From the NCBI RefSeq assembly GCF_932526225.1, contig NC_064039.1, positions 9,876,139-9,940,138 of the forward strand: DNA of 64,000 nt, in the 5' to 3' direction. Source of the stretch: Nematostella vectensis (Eukaryota; Cnidaria; Anthozoa; Actiniaria; Edwardsiidae). The translations under genes and the position numbers were made by a program. Of this stretch, positions 13,338-24,699 are shown piece by piece; position 1 is the stretch's first letter; each line of letters begins with the position of its first letter. The notes beneath the pieces are model-generated. The model ran no database searches. It saw nothing but the letters and a program-made list of their open reading frames with translations, and was not told the origin of the DNA.

Positions 13338-15621
13338 TTAACATCGTATTGCTGTTCCAACAGACATGAACACACCAAATGTCCCTCCTCCTTGAAGCAT
13401 CAGTTTTCCAACACTTGACATTAGTTCTCTTCCCCGGAGGCCATATCTGACAGACAAAAGAGGTTCAATACTTTGGGATTTACTAACACTAAGTGTCCTT
13501 GTCACTGAAAATCTAAGGCAGGTTCAACACGGCATGATGCTCCTGTCACAAGCATCTGACATGCGAGCGAATCTATTGCTTTTCATTACAGCAAAACATG
13601 CATTAGTTATCTCAGCGTCATTCAATAAAAATAAATATATAATAATTTTTATGATCATGATAATATTGTAAATATTTTTTTACTACTATGAAGCAGTTGT
13701 TGATTTACCCTATTATTAATCACGTAGTGTACATTAGCACAGGCCGTACCCAGGATTTTTCTTGGGGGTGGGGGGGGAGAGTGAGTTTTCGGATACAAAT
13801 CCCCTGAAAGAACAAAAGTGATTTTTAGTGACTTATGGATTGATGACATACTAGCTTATGCTTAATAGTTTTGTCTACAAATAGCACGTCTATTGAGACC
13901 CGAAAGTGGGCTTTCAACCATTGTGGGGTGGGGGGGGGGTGTTTGCACCCCATGCACCACCCCCTGGGTACGGGCCTGTAGCACTATTGTCTTTAAATTC
14001 ACATAATAGAATTTTCCTTCCTGTCTTAATAATATCCACATTTGCACAAATGAATGCTTATCCATTTGCTTGGACACCAAATAGTACAATTGATTGCTAA
14101 AATGCGTAAATGTGTAACCAAATTTATAAAAAAATTCTCAATTGAGTTTCCTCTTTAAGCAAGTTGCAATTCATGCATATTAATGTATATTTGCTTAATT
14201 GACTGAGGATATGCACTAACAAATGCATATTGTGATGTATTGGATTCATCACCCATATATTCTTTGTCTCATATGGCAGAGTTAGACCAAGTAAGACCAA
14301 GTCAGGCATGAGGTGGGGGATGTACAGTCATAGTTGTCATTTTGCATACTGCCTTAGTCACACTTTTGGCATCCAGGTAAGGGGGGGGGGGGGTGAGCAC
14401 ACAGCCTGTCACCTCCTAGGTATGTACGGGCAAGTGGGACTAGGACAGAATTACTGTATTCTAGAAGTAACAAAGGGTGCTGGTGCTGTTTAACAGATGC
14501 CAATCTCTACATGCTTTCTTCACATAATGGGATCTTGAAAATCTAATTGGGTTTACGTCCTGAAGAACTGAGTCTGATAAAATTAATATTGATTCTTGTC
14601 GAATTCAGCTGCCTCACTTGTAATCTGTTTGTGATATCCTCATTTATTTATTCAATTTCCACCAGTTATACTGGTGCAGAAAATACAACAGAACTAGGCT
14701 CCAATTCAAGTACCCTCTTGAGTGTTTTGTTTGTAAGCATTGTAAGAACTTACACTGGGGATGGTCACTGCGAGAGGGTTTATTGCGTTCCCAGTGGTTC
14801 TTTTCGTCCCTTCAGTTCAGGTTAGTGTAGTGCAGCTTGAAGAGACAGGACCTCTGCTTTAGTGTCTTATCCGAAAAGACTGGAAACATGGGAGAATAAC
14901 TACAACTCACTTGTGACACAAATTTGAATCAAGGCAGGAACCCAGAAAAAATCCCCAGTTTGAGCCAGGATTTGAACCTTGGCCACAGCGGTGAGAGGCT
15001 GACGTGCTAACACACTAGGCCACCTGTGCTACCAATTCCTTAATTGTACGCTAGCTGAGTTCATAGCCACTGTGGATCTGTAGTTGTATTGTTGATTGAA
15101 CTGTCTTGTTTCTTCTATGGGTGGCCCCTTTTGTGGTATTTTAAAAACTCTTCAGCTTCTTCTCACTTCTTGAATCCCTTAGAACTTACTTCTAGTTTAC
15201 CATCTCCCCAGTTGTCAGTTATATCACATTTCTTGTTAGTCCACAGGACATAGAATTCTTTTTTTCTCTTTCACCTTAGGCATAACTTGTTTCTGTTTTC
15301 GACTTCAATGTGTGTGTGTGTTGGAGGGGGGTGGGGGGGGGGGGGGGGTTGGGGGCTAGAAAGAAGTGAATGGTTGAAGGTACATGGTTGAAGGTACATA
15401 GTTGGTTGGGTGAAGCTCCACCTGGACATAGACATACTTCATGTTGTCCGCCGCAGGATATGGATAAATGAAGTACTATAGATTCCACCCACATCACATC
15501 TTCCTTACCTGAGTGCCGAGTAAGTTCCAAACAGCCCAGCAGAACTCATCCCCACTGCAAAACCAATCATAAACCCAACTTTAACACGGTCAAAACAGCT
15601 TGGCTGAGGCGCTCTCTGCAT
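13338..15621 (-). CDS. ROMO1: ROMO1, mitochondrial inner-membrane protein (2 exons, 73 aa)
   Basis: Exon 1 is 15621-15509 and exon 2 is 13446-13338, joined in phase 2 through a GTAAGG donor and a CTGTCAG acceptor (74 codons with TAA). The protein starts [17 protein letters not shown] and ends [11 protein letters not shown]. The SCFDRVKxGF start, the glycine-rich first membrane segment with GxxxG spacing (about residues 16-35), the LRGRELM loop, a second segment containing GGGTFGVFM, and the terminal Cys are diagnostic of ROMO1, the relative of yeast Mgr2. Family members sit in the mitochondrial inner membrane, affect reactive oxygen production, cristae shape and the TIM23 import channel, and are about 79 residues in human. 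The start is the only ATG in frame before SCFDRV. The gene lies head-to-head with DUSP11, 321 bp apart. Its intron carries a MITE and a SINE relic. Confidence 0.95.
13738..13979. repeat. MITE of the CAGGCCCGTACCCAGG family (in ROMO1 intron)
   Basis: The ends ACAGGCCGTACCCAGG and, inverted, ACAGGCCCGTACCCAGG border a 240-bp element with G-runs just inside each end. The same ends occur on the element at 27421-27753. Confidence 0.8.
14830..15030 (-). mobile_element. tRNA-derived SINE copy
   Basis: On the minus strand an A-box-like GTGGCCTAGTGTGTTAGCAC (from about 15025) is followed by a B-box-like GGTTCAAATCC (14978-14968). About 60 bp further comes a tail containing CGGATAAGACACTAAAGCAG. RNA polymerase III promoter boxes followed by a GGATAAGAC-type body are typical of tRNA-derived SINEs in invertebrates. 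It is not a functional tRNA because the stems do not pair. Confidence 0.7.
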
Positions 15622-15942
15622 TGCTATCTCCTCTTTGTCAAATATATGATATCGCTTTTTCCCTTAAAGGTGTCTTTGTAAAAAGAAGCAAAGAGCTACC
15701 AAGTATTCGAGATCACTTTTCCACTAGACGTTTTGAACAGCCGACATGCAAGGTTGTGAGCCCGCCAGTGCTACTGCTGACAATTTTTGACCGAAAAAGA
15801 TTGGGGCGAGAGTTATTGGAACGCCTGGTAGTTTTGACACTTTTTTGTTTCGTGGAAAGAGTGTCGAAAGCGGCAGCACTTTCAGTTTGTTTTGCTCATG
15901 TTTGGATTACGGTCATCGTTATAAGTTGGTTGAGTGTTAAAG
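15622..15942. promoter_or_regulatory. Divergent promoter region between ROMO1 and DUSP11
   Basis: The two start codons face away from each other and are only 321 bp apart, so both genes must be transcribed from this segment. No TATA box in a convincing position was seen. This is inferred from geometry only. Confidence 0.6.
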
Positions 15943-18900
15943 ATGAAGCGAATACCAGACAGGTAAGCTCTAGTTTTCTCTGTTTCAAGTAGTGTTTTTT
16001 TAGTTAAATTAATCAAATTGATGTTGGTTTCGTCGCAGCGTCATAACGGGTGTGCTCTTACATTGATCTATCGTTTGTTGTGCCTTTTTTAGTTTTTGAT
16101 CTCTGTAACATTTATACACTAGTTTTTAGAAATACATTTGTTTGCTAGTTTTACTTTGTTTTGGTTTCTGTATTTTAAGGTGAATGATATCAAATGATAT
16201 CAATAGTAACCTATTCTACACTGCATCCAGTGTCGCATCGTATTAAGATTGGGGATAAATTTGGCGATCCGACACTGAACGCAGTGCGTGAAAAACAAAA
16301 AAGCATAGAACACGGGTAGGTGGATGGGTAAACAGCGTGCTGGCCTTAGTCACGTCTCGCCCAGCATATCCAGTATCAACCACCATTTAACCTATTACCT
16401 CCCTGCAGTTGAGTAATTCGATGATTTATTCATATTCACTTATCCTATATACTCTGCTCTAATGTATTCAGCGTGAATAGTAACCTATTCTACACTGCAT
16501 CCATTGTCGCATCGTATTAAGATTGGGGATAAATTTGGCTCCCGGCAACCGTGCACTATGTGCACTCCCACTGACGTAACACATGTCGATGGGTTCCCTA
16601 CTTCCCAAACCTTAATATCTTTAACAGGGAATCCATCGACGCCAGTAAGTGCATTGCGCGCATTGATGACAACGCTTTATCATACTCATCCAACCTCTTT
16701 AATATTCTATCTGAAATCTATCTGAAAGTGTCTCCTCGCGCCAGGGTAGAGGAAAATCAATTTCCTTCAAAACAACCAGTGAGCAATCTCGTTCTTAGGA
16801 TCTCCTTTTAGAGTTGCCCTACAACAAAACTGTTCTTAAAATTCAATTTATCGACATCAACCATCACTTCCCCTTTTTTCTATCCGTGTCGCCAGGTCAA
16901 CCAACTGGTCGTTTCCTGTCACCCACCTGCGGGTCGGTACAGGGTTTCCTTGACATTCACCCCAAGAAGTCTCATTTGCCTTAAATTCCCGGAAGATACT
17001 GCCAAAAACAGTATCCTTCTCCCAAAACTACAACCTCTTCTAAAGCGGATTAAACAAAGAAAGAACCTCACTACCTGTGAAACCCCGTACGGACCCACAG
17101 AGGAGGACAGTTTTGACCCAGTACAACTGAGAGGCTGTTAAGGTAGCCTGTATCAAAACTGTCGCCCCCCTCTGGGACCTGGAGGTAGTACACAAGTACT
17201 AGACATAGACTAAAACGAGATTATAAGGCTTGAGCTCATGCTTAATTATGTTGATTACATGCCATGTATTATCAATTCCAATCAATTTGTGTTATTCTTA
17301 TTGCTTTGGGTGTAATCTGCTCCTTAAAACTTTTTATGACACCTTGCCGCCCTTGGCCTTACTGGCTCTTAATTCGTCAAAAGAGCAATCAACTGGTCAG
17401 CGTCGAGTTGCACATAATGACATTACTTTCGCACAAACATGGGATCCCTATGGCTAGCATCACAGCTGATCAGGAGCTCAGTTCGGATTCTCATTTTCCC
17501 GTACATGAAATAGCTTTGTCCTGTTCCATCTCCATATTGGTCGGTTACATGCTTCATACAAAGAATTTGCTTGACACACACTTGTCCCCGCCCTGGTAAA
17601 CCAGGCTTCATAAATTTACATGACAAACTCTTGCGCCGGCTTTGATGCATATAAAATAATTAAATTTCCCGACGATCCCTCGTTCCGCTTTAATAGTTAT
17701 GAATCCTCAACTTGTTACACGTAATTCACATTACAAACTCTTGTTCCACCATACTATAAAGACTAGAGTGACAAACTTTTGTTCCGATCATTCTGTACAT
17801 AAACTCTTGCCTCTGCCTAATTATATATAAACTTGCGTGACGAACTCTCGCCCCCATCATACTATGCATAGTCCTGCAGGACGAACTCTCGTCCCCACCA
17901 GTACATAGTCTCGCCTGACGAACCCTCGCCACCACCTGTAAATAAAATCGCGTGACAAACTCTCGTCCTTGCCTATACATTAACTCGCGTGATGAACTTT
18001 CATCCCCACCAGTACATAGTCTCGTGTGACGAACTCTCGTCCTCGCCTGTACATAGCCTCGCGTGACGAACTCTTGTCCCCGCCTGTACATAGCCTTGCG
18101 TGACGAACTCTCGTCCCCGCCTGTACATAGCCTTGCGTGACAAACTCTCGTCCCCGCCTGTGCATAGCCTTGCGTGACAAACTCTCATTCCCGCCTGTAC
18201 ATAGCCTTGCATGACAAACTCTCGTCCCCACCTGTACATAGCCTTGCGTGACGAACTCTCGTCCCCACCTGTATAGCCTTGCATGACAAACTCTCGTCCC
18301 CGCCTGTACATAGCCTCGCGTGACGAACTCTCGTCCCCGCCTATACATAGACTCGCGTGACGAACTCTCGTCCCCGCCTGTACATAGCCTTGCGTGACGA
18401 ACTCTCGTCCCCACCTGTATAGCCTTGCATGACAAACTCTCGTCTCCTCCTGTACATAGCCTCGCGTGACGAACTCTCGTCCCTGCCTATACATAGACTC
18501 GCGTGACGAACTCTTGTCTCTGCCTGTACATAGACTCGCATGACGAACTCTCGTTACCGCCTGTACATAGCCTTGCGTGACGAACTCTCTTCCCTGCCTG
18601 TACATAGACTTGCGTGACGAACTCTCGTCCCCGCCTGTACATAGACTTGCGTGACGAACTCTTGCCCCCACCTGTACATAGACTCATGTGATGAACTCTC
18701 GTCCCCGCCTGTACATAGACTCGCGTGACGAACTCTTGTCCCCGCCTGTACATAGGCTTGCGCGACGAACTCTCGCCCCCGCCTGTACATAGACTTGCGT
18801 GACGAACTCTCATCTCAGCATGAATAGTAAGGTATGGTAGCACTGGCCGAAATGAGCAACAAGAGAACAAGAAGCTACAGTTAACTTTTACTTTATGGCT

Positions 18901-21900
18901 ATGAGTTATGCTTACCACTCTTTGCTACGTAAATAAAGAATTCAAATGGAAACACTTTACATTCACATACATACATGCATATGTGTTTAAAAAGGTGCCA
19001 ACAAAGCAATTTTTTAAAGGCTGACCCATTCTTGAATAGGTTATTCAGACAAAGATCGTTAGTTTATGAAGAAATAGTTGATGTTTTGGGGGTGAGCTGT
19101 GGCTTTTATAAAACAGGTATTAAACTTTAAAAGTCTGTTTGTCTAGTTTGAAAATTGGCTGTGAGTTAACTTATTTAATTGAGATAAAAATATTTGTAGT
19201 TTGAACGTTTGGACTTCAGTTGGATTGGCAGTATAGTTAATTATACACATGTGTTATAAAATGCCTATGTGGTTCGGCTTAATAGATATATTGTTGAGAA
19301 GTTTATTGAGGAGAAAACATTAAGTAACGGTCCAGCTAAAAGGTAATGCATAAAATGCAAAATGCACACTGGCATGTAAAAAATGTCTTTGTTAATACAA
19401 GAATTTTGATTGGCCTAGACACAGAATTCAAGCATAATTCACACTTGAAACAAGATTTTACCTCATGTATTTTAATATTTATTGCAAGAGATTATAATTT
19501 TTATGTAATATGGCTTATTAGAGAAAGTTGATGTGGGGAACCTTGTAAAAATTAGAAGAGAAAAAACTATTGTCCCTGCTCCATCTGATTGATTCAAAAC
19601 AGAAAATCACCAATAAGATGTATTAGAGATCACATTTTCCACATAATTTCCTCAAAATCCTAGTATATTCTACATATTCTTACCAGAATGTTATGTATAA
19701 AAAGATCCTATATGGGGAAAGTTTTTTGCCACAGGACAATGGGACCTTGGTTCCTTCTTGCATGTATGATTTCTAAAATATACAAAAAAACATACACATA
19801 TAATCGTAACATGACCCTTTTCCTGTTCCAGGTGGCGAGACTACTCAACTTGTAACTGGACACCAATTGAGGGCCAGAGGATTATTATATTCAAGACTCC
19901 TTTGTCAAATGTAAACATGTTCATCTTCAGTTTATATTTATAATACATTTATAGCTGTATTTTGCACTCAAGGTATTTTTGAATTTACAGAAATATAATA
20001 CATCTGCTCCAGAAGATAATGGTATAGAGGAGAATGAAAGGTGGGATAATAGTATTTTAAAAATTCATTTTAAAGATGGATTTTCTGTATAACAACAACT
20101 CTCTATTCCTTTATATTCATATTCCCTTATATTCAATTAATAAATTACAATTAAATACCGAAAATAATTTTTTTTGTTTGAAGGGCAGACACCCAAATGC
20201 CTAAAAGTTCATAGAAGGAGAAAGCAGGCTTAACAATTTATATTCAGTGCAAAAATACAGATAATTGTGCAATAATTTCTCCATGAATGCAGTATACATC
20301 CTTTGTTCATATTATTACTTGATGGGAAAACAATGTTTTTTCCCTCAAAGAATCCATCATTGGTTTGATCAAGCAAATAACGTATTTTTTTACCTTTCAC
20401 AGGTTCACACCAACCGATTTAATAGAGCAGCTTGCACAAAGGGAGATGAAACTAGGCTTAGTGTTGGATTTCACCTTTACCACTAGATACTATGACCCAA
20501 GGGTAAGTTGACATGGGGAGTATCTTGCACACCTTGGGGCTCAGGGCTTCTTCCAACACTCCTCCTTCTAAACACACATCTCTCTTCCTCTTTTATGATA
20601 TCTTACTTCATATATATACACCAATATTTTTATTCTTAAAAGGAATTCACAGCAGAAGGGATAATCTATAAGAAGATGATGTGTGCTGGCCATGTGATCC
20701 CTAAGAAGAAGGATATTAAAAGGTTAACGTTAGGTTATGTGCGATGAATGAAAGTTTACTTAGTTCTGGTCTGGAATTAATATTCAAGATGAAAAATTTG
20801 ATGTTCTACTATTAACTTTTCTTCTTCTTTGGATATTCTATTGATGAGATTAATGGTATCAACAATGATTAAAAAAATTAGTTACCTACCTTTACCTTTA
20901 CCTATTTTTTTTTTCAAATAACGCAAAATACTAAACATTTGCCTTTCCATATTTTTCTCTTCAAAACTATGTGTTTACATGCACTTAATATTAGCTTTTT
21001 CGAACAAGTTGAGTGCATGGTTATGGGCAGAAGGAACTGAAGGGAATGACCTTGAAAATCCTCTATAAATATACTCATTGTTTTCAAAATGTTATAATCC
21101 TCCCTTCTACAGATTTGAAGACGAAGTCAAGAACTTTCTTGAAAATGATAAAACTGGTAAGGATAGTCTGTATTTGGTGTTGGTAACAATCAAAAATATT
21201 TCTGATAATGAGTGTTCTTTATCCATGCTTTTTTGTTTGGTCTAGGGTCTCTTGTCGGCATCCACTGCACTCATGGTGTAAACAGGACTGGATACATGGT
21301 CTGTAGGTAAGTGTTAGTGATGTAGCCTTTTGTTTGTACTAAATTCTTATGGTTAGAAATTAAAAAAACTTTTTTTGGCTCTCATCCAACGCTAGCTCCA
21401 CAAGTGTGTGAAGAAGACTTTATCCCCTGTACACCAGTTAATGTTCATTTTGTAGATATCTGATTGACTGTTGTGGCTATGAGCCAGAGAAGGCAATTGA
21501 AGCCTTCAACCAAGCAAGAGGGCACCCATTGGAGCGGGAAAACTACCTGGAAGATCTTAAAAAGTAAGCATAAAACAACCATCTTCATTGCTAATTTTTT
21601 CTTTGTTCTGATATCTTCTTTGCTGTTGTCCTTTTGGAGCGGGGAGGCATGCGGACCCCCCTCAACTGCCAAAAAGTTTTCTTTTCCTATTCAAATAAAT
21701 GTATGCCTGCCAATCTCAGCTAATCCTTGTATAAAATGTACCTACACTTGGCCTAAGATTTGATAGGGGCTGCCCTGTAAGTTTTAGAAGCTCCATCCAT
21801 CAGTTTGCGACTTAACAGGAAGTTATCTACTTTTCATCTTTTCACCGGATAATGCTACCCTGTAGATACTGTACTGTGGTTTTGAAAACTGAGTTACTGC

Positions 21901-22476
21901 AGGCATGTGAGCTCTATTTTATAAAGTATGCTCTGACTAGCTGCAAATATTAGTTGTGTTGATCACTTTTGTTTCACCTTATAAAGACGACTCAAGGACA
22001 GTGATCTTGGCAATGATGAAGATGTTGATGATGACGATAATGATAAGAATGATGAGCGGCAAAGAGACTTTCTACAAAGAGATTCACGTTCCAGGAACTG
22101 GGACCGTGCACCACGAAGATATGACTGCAGTGAAAGAAATACCAGGAAATGGCGGGAGGACCAGGATCAGTGGAACTCACACGGCTATGACCAGTGGAAC
22201 ATACCCAGAAGATATGACAACTATTATCAAGGACGGTCACATCCATATGACACAAGGGACTCAAGATTACACTCAAGGTCCTCATATAGTAACCACTACT
22301 ACAAGGACTATCCAAATAGGGGTTCCCATAGTAGGTATGGCTCGTATCAAGAGGACTGGAGGACAGATTCGTGGAGGGAGTGGAATTGTAGAAGTTATGA
22401 CAGGCCAGACGACAGGCAAGGGGAAGACTTAAATAGGAGGTTAAGCAACAGGGAGAAGAGGCCTAAGTACGATTAG
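15943..22476 (+). CDS. DUSP11: DUSP11, RNA 5'-tri/diphosphatase (9 exons, 343 aa)
   Basis: Exons are 15943-15962, 19832-19910, 19991-20040, 20403-20502, 20643-20722, 21113-21156, 21246-21306, 21456-21563 and 21987-22476, all GT-AG and phase-consistent. The start ATG gives MKRIPDRWRDY, matching the IPERWKDY opening of vertebrate DUSP11. The cysteine-phosphatase P-loop HCTHGVNRTG is at residues 131-140, with nucleophile C132 and R138, as in RNA 5'-triphosphatases of the capping-enzyme and DUSP11 group. Downstream comes RYLIDCCGYEPEKAIEAFNQ and the RGHPLER motif. Family members remove gamma and beta phosphates from RNA 5' ends in the nucleus. The last exon encodes a long Asp-rich stretch and then an Arg/Asp/Tyr/Ser-rich tail (about residues 190-343), low complexity and probably disordered. 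Intron 1 is 3.9 kb and carries a large minisatellite. The divergent neighbour is ROMO1. Confidence 0.96.
16202..16539. repeat. Direct repeat of 64 bp separated by 210 bp
   Basis: The segment 16202-16265 (beginning AATAGTAACCTATTCTACAC) recurs at 16476-16539 with about one mismatch. It lies in DUSP11 intron 1. This could be the ends of a small element or a recent duplication. Confidence 0.75.
17725..18815. repeat. 37-bp minisatellite, about 30 copies
   Basis: The unit contains GTGACGAACTCTCGTCCCCG followed by CCTGTACATAGCCTCGC, 37 bp in total. Copies 5' of 18000 are more diverged than the middle ones. Because 37 is not a multiple of three, each frame cycles through the unit, and the minus strand stays open in all three frames for long stretches. 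These open frames are products of the repeat, not genes. It is located in DUSP11 intron 1. Confidence 0.95.
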
Positions 22477-22503
22477 TAGCCAGGGCACTTACAGAGCAAC
22501 AAA

Positions 22504-22650
22504 CGCTACCGTGGTCACCATGACATTTTTGTGAAGTAAGCCAATTAGAATGCGAGAAACGTGCTATCTGATACGACGCGCGCTACCGTGGCCACCTTGA
22601 TATTTTTGTGAAGTAAGCCAATTAGAATGCGAGAAACGTGCTATCTGATT
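22504..22650. repeat. 77-bp tandem duplication after DUSP11
   Basis: Two copies (22504-22572 and 22581-22650) share CGCTACCGTGG and TTTTTGTGAAGTAAGCCAAT followed by TAGAATGCGAGAAACGTGCT. They lie within about 30-170 bp of the DUSP11 stop, probably in its 3' UTR or just beyond. Confidence 0.85.
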
Positions 22651-22873
22651 GATATGTGCTTCACTAGCCAATAAGCATGGCAAGGACTAGGCTCGGTTTG
22701 CAGTAGTGGTCACATCGCGCGCTGCTCCTCCACTGACGGTGGGGGGATGGGAGAGGATCACAGGGGCACCAAAACTACCACTGCCGGAAACCGAGCCTAG
22801 GCAATGCCATGCTTCACTGTGTATCAGAACATCAAGTAATGCTCCTAATTATTTGGCTCATGTCAATCAACAC

Positions 22874-23069
22874 TGCGATTCTCGCATGCCGATTGGCCAA
22901 CTTCTACCATCAAAAGTGTGATTCTCGCATGCTGATTGGCCAACTTCTACCATCAAAAGTGCGATTCTTGCATGCTGATTGGCCAATTTCTACAATGAAA
23001 ACTGTGATTCTCGTATGCTGATTGGCCAACTTCTACCATCAAAACTGTGATTTTTGCATGCTGATTGGC
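22874..23069. repeat. 43-bp tandem repeat, about 4.6 copies
   Basis: The unit is GTGATTCTCGCATGCTGATT followed by GGCCAACTTCTACCATCAAAA with a period of exactly 43 bp. The GATTCTCGCATGCTGATTGG part is the inverse of CCAATTAGAATGCGAGAA found in the 77-bp duplication upstream, so the two arrays are related in opposite orientation. Confidence 0.9.
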
Positions 23070-24699
23070 TTATCTATTTTAAAACTTTGTTTTGTCTAGC
23101 CTGAGTATCGAATTGCCTGGTATATACTTCATAGGGAATGATAAATGGGCCTGACACTCGGGCTATGTCTTGTTTATTAGGCAATGTTTTTTAAAATGAT
23201 TTTTATTCAGCTATTAGCTAAGTTTGTTTTCTCTGTTTATTGTTCTTGTTTTGTTATGGTTTTATCGCATCAAACATTTTTTCTTTCTTGTTTTTCCCTT
23301 GTAAAAACTGTTGAGAAGGTTCTGGGTTATTCAGTAGATATCCCCTTCCCCCTCTCATTAATGCTGAACATATATATGACCACTGTGTTAGCATTCCTTC
23401 ACAAACAACATTGCTTTATGGGTCAAGGGCGTGTAACATTTTACCTCGCGAAAATGCGTCTCAACAGACTGCCCAGAATTTTAGTTTAAAAATTAAGTCA
23501 ATAATCATTAAAGCTTAATTACTCTCAAAGCTTTTTGCACAAGGGGGTCGGCATGAAAACTATATGTATTTACAATCTAAAAACAACAACTTGAATAAAA
23601 AACAAAGCATTAGCTTCCTAAGAACAGAGTGATTTTTAATTATCTGAGAAATTCCTCTGGGGGATCACACTCAGAATAATTCACAATACACTCATGCATC
23701 CCATTCTACTAGGGTTTATTTGTGGAATTTTTATATAGTCAGATTATTTTCTACATTTTCTTAAGATATGTTATTGACGGATCGGGTGTTTGATGCTTGG
23801 GCAAGAGTTTAGTCATTTAGCTAATAAAAGTTATAACTATTTCCAATATATACAGCCTTTTTTGATTCTGGAAAACGAGAGACAGATACCTAACTTGAAA
23901 CTTCTTTCTGCAAAACTACCGTCCATTTTTTATACAAAAATGTCAAAATGCATATTCCTTTCTTATGTTCTTGTTACAAGTATTTTCATATTACTCAGTT
24001 GGATGTTAATTAATCTACTTTTGTAAGATCGCAATATCTAACCACCCGAACACACATTTCGAATATTAAATACAAAATTGACAGATGGGAATGTCGCGAT
24101 AATAAAAGCTTTGACTAAATTTGTGCAAAATTTCCTAAAAAGCATTCCAGGAAAGATCCAAAAACATCTCCCTCACGAGGGATTTTTTTTAAAGTCCCCT
24201 GGGAAGCCGTAGTGTTAAGAGACCTCACGCAAAACGACGGCAGAAGAAATAGAAACTTCAAAGAGCCAGACATGAAATGCACTCTGAAATGGACTGTCTG
24301 ATTTTCAGCCGTTTTCCACCGAACCACGACTTGGAAACTCCAGTGGTCTAGAGCGAAGACGGGTACGGAGAAGACTTTCATTGTTCGTCTTAGAAATAAG
24401 GCTTTAGTACTATCTTTACTTAATTTTTGGAACTATAAATACGATTTAATTTTATGGACACTAGTTTAGGATTGAGCACTTAGTAAAAACATTTTTATCG
24501 TTGGCTCCTTTGTTGCTGTCTTCATTTTGTGTAAGGACCCTGGACCCCATGTCTGAGGAGGAGGGATTTTAGTCTGACTGCGGCTGCGCAGGACAGTTTT
24601 TTCTACACTATAAAAACACGCCTCTACGTGGGGCAACAGGCCATAAAGGGCGTGCCTCTTTTAGCCATCTGATGGTATGGTGCTGGATGGATAGAACCA
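23070..24699. other. Intergenic, convergent ends of DUSP11 and tetraspanin A
   Basis: No exon supported. Short frames exist on both strands (for example 23184-23489 plus, 24115-24381 minus) without motifs or splice context. The part just above 24500 is probably 3' UTR of tetraspanin A. Confidence 0.55.

Noticed and set aside
17726..18918. Long overlapping minus-strand open frames with RGREFVTRGYVQAG-type repeats
   Set aside because: They are products of the 37-bp minisatellite read in different frames; no start context, splice link or non-repeat coding sequence.
22874..23069. CRISPR-like regularly repeated sequence
   Set aside because: Contiguous tandem repeat without unique spacers, in an animal genome.
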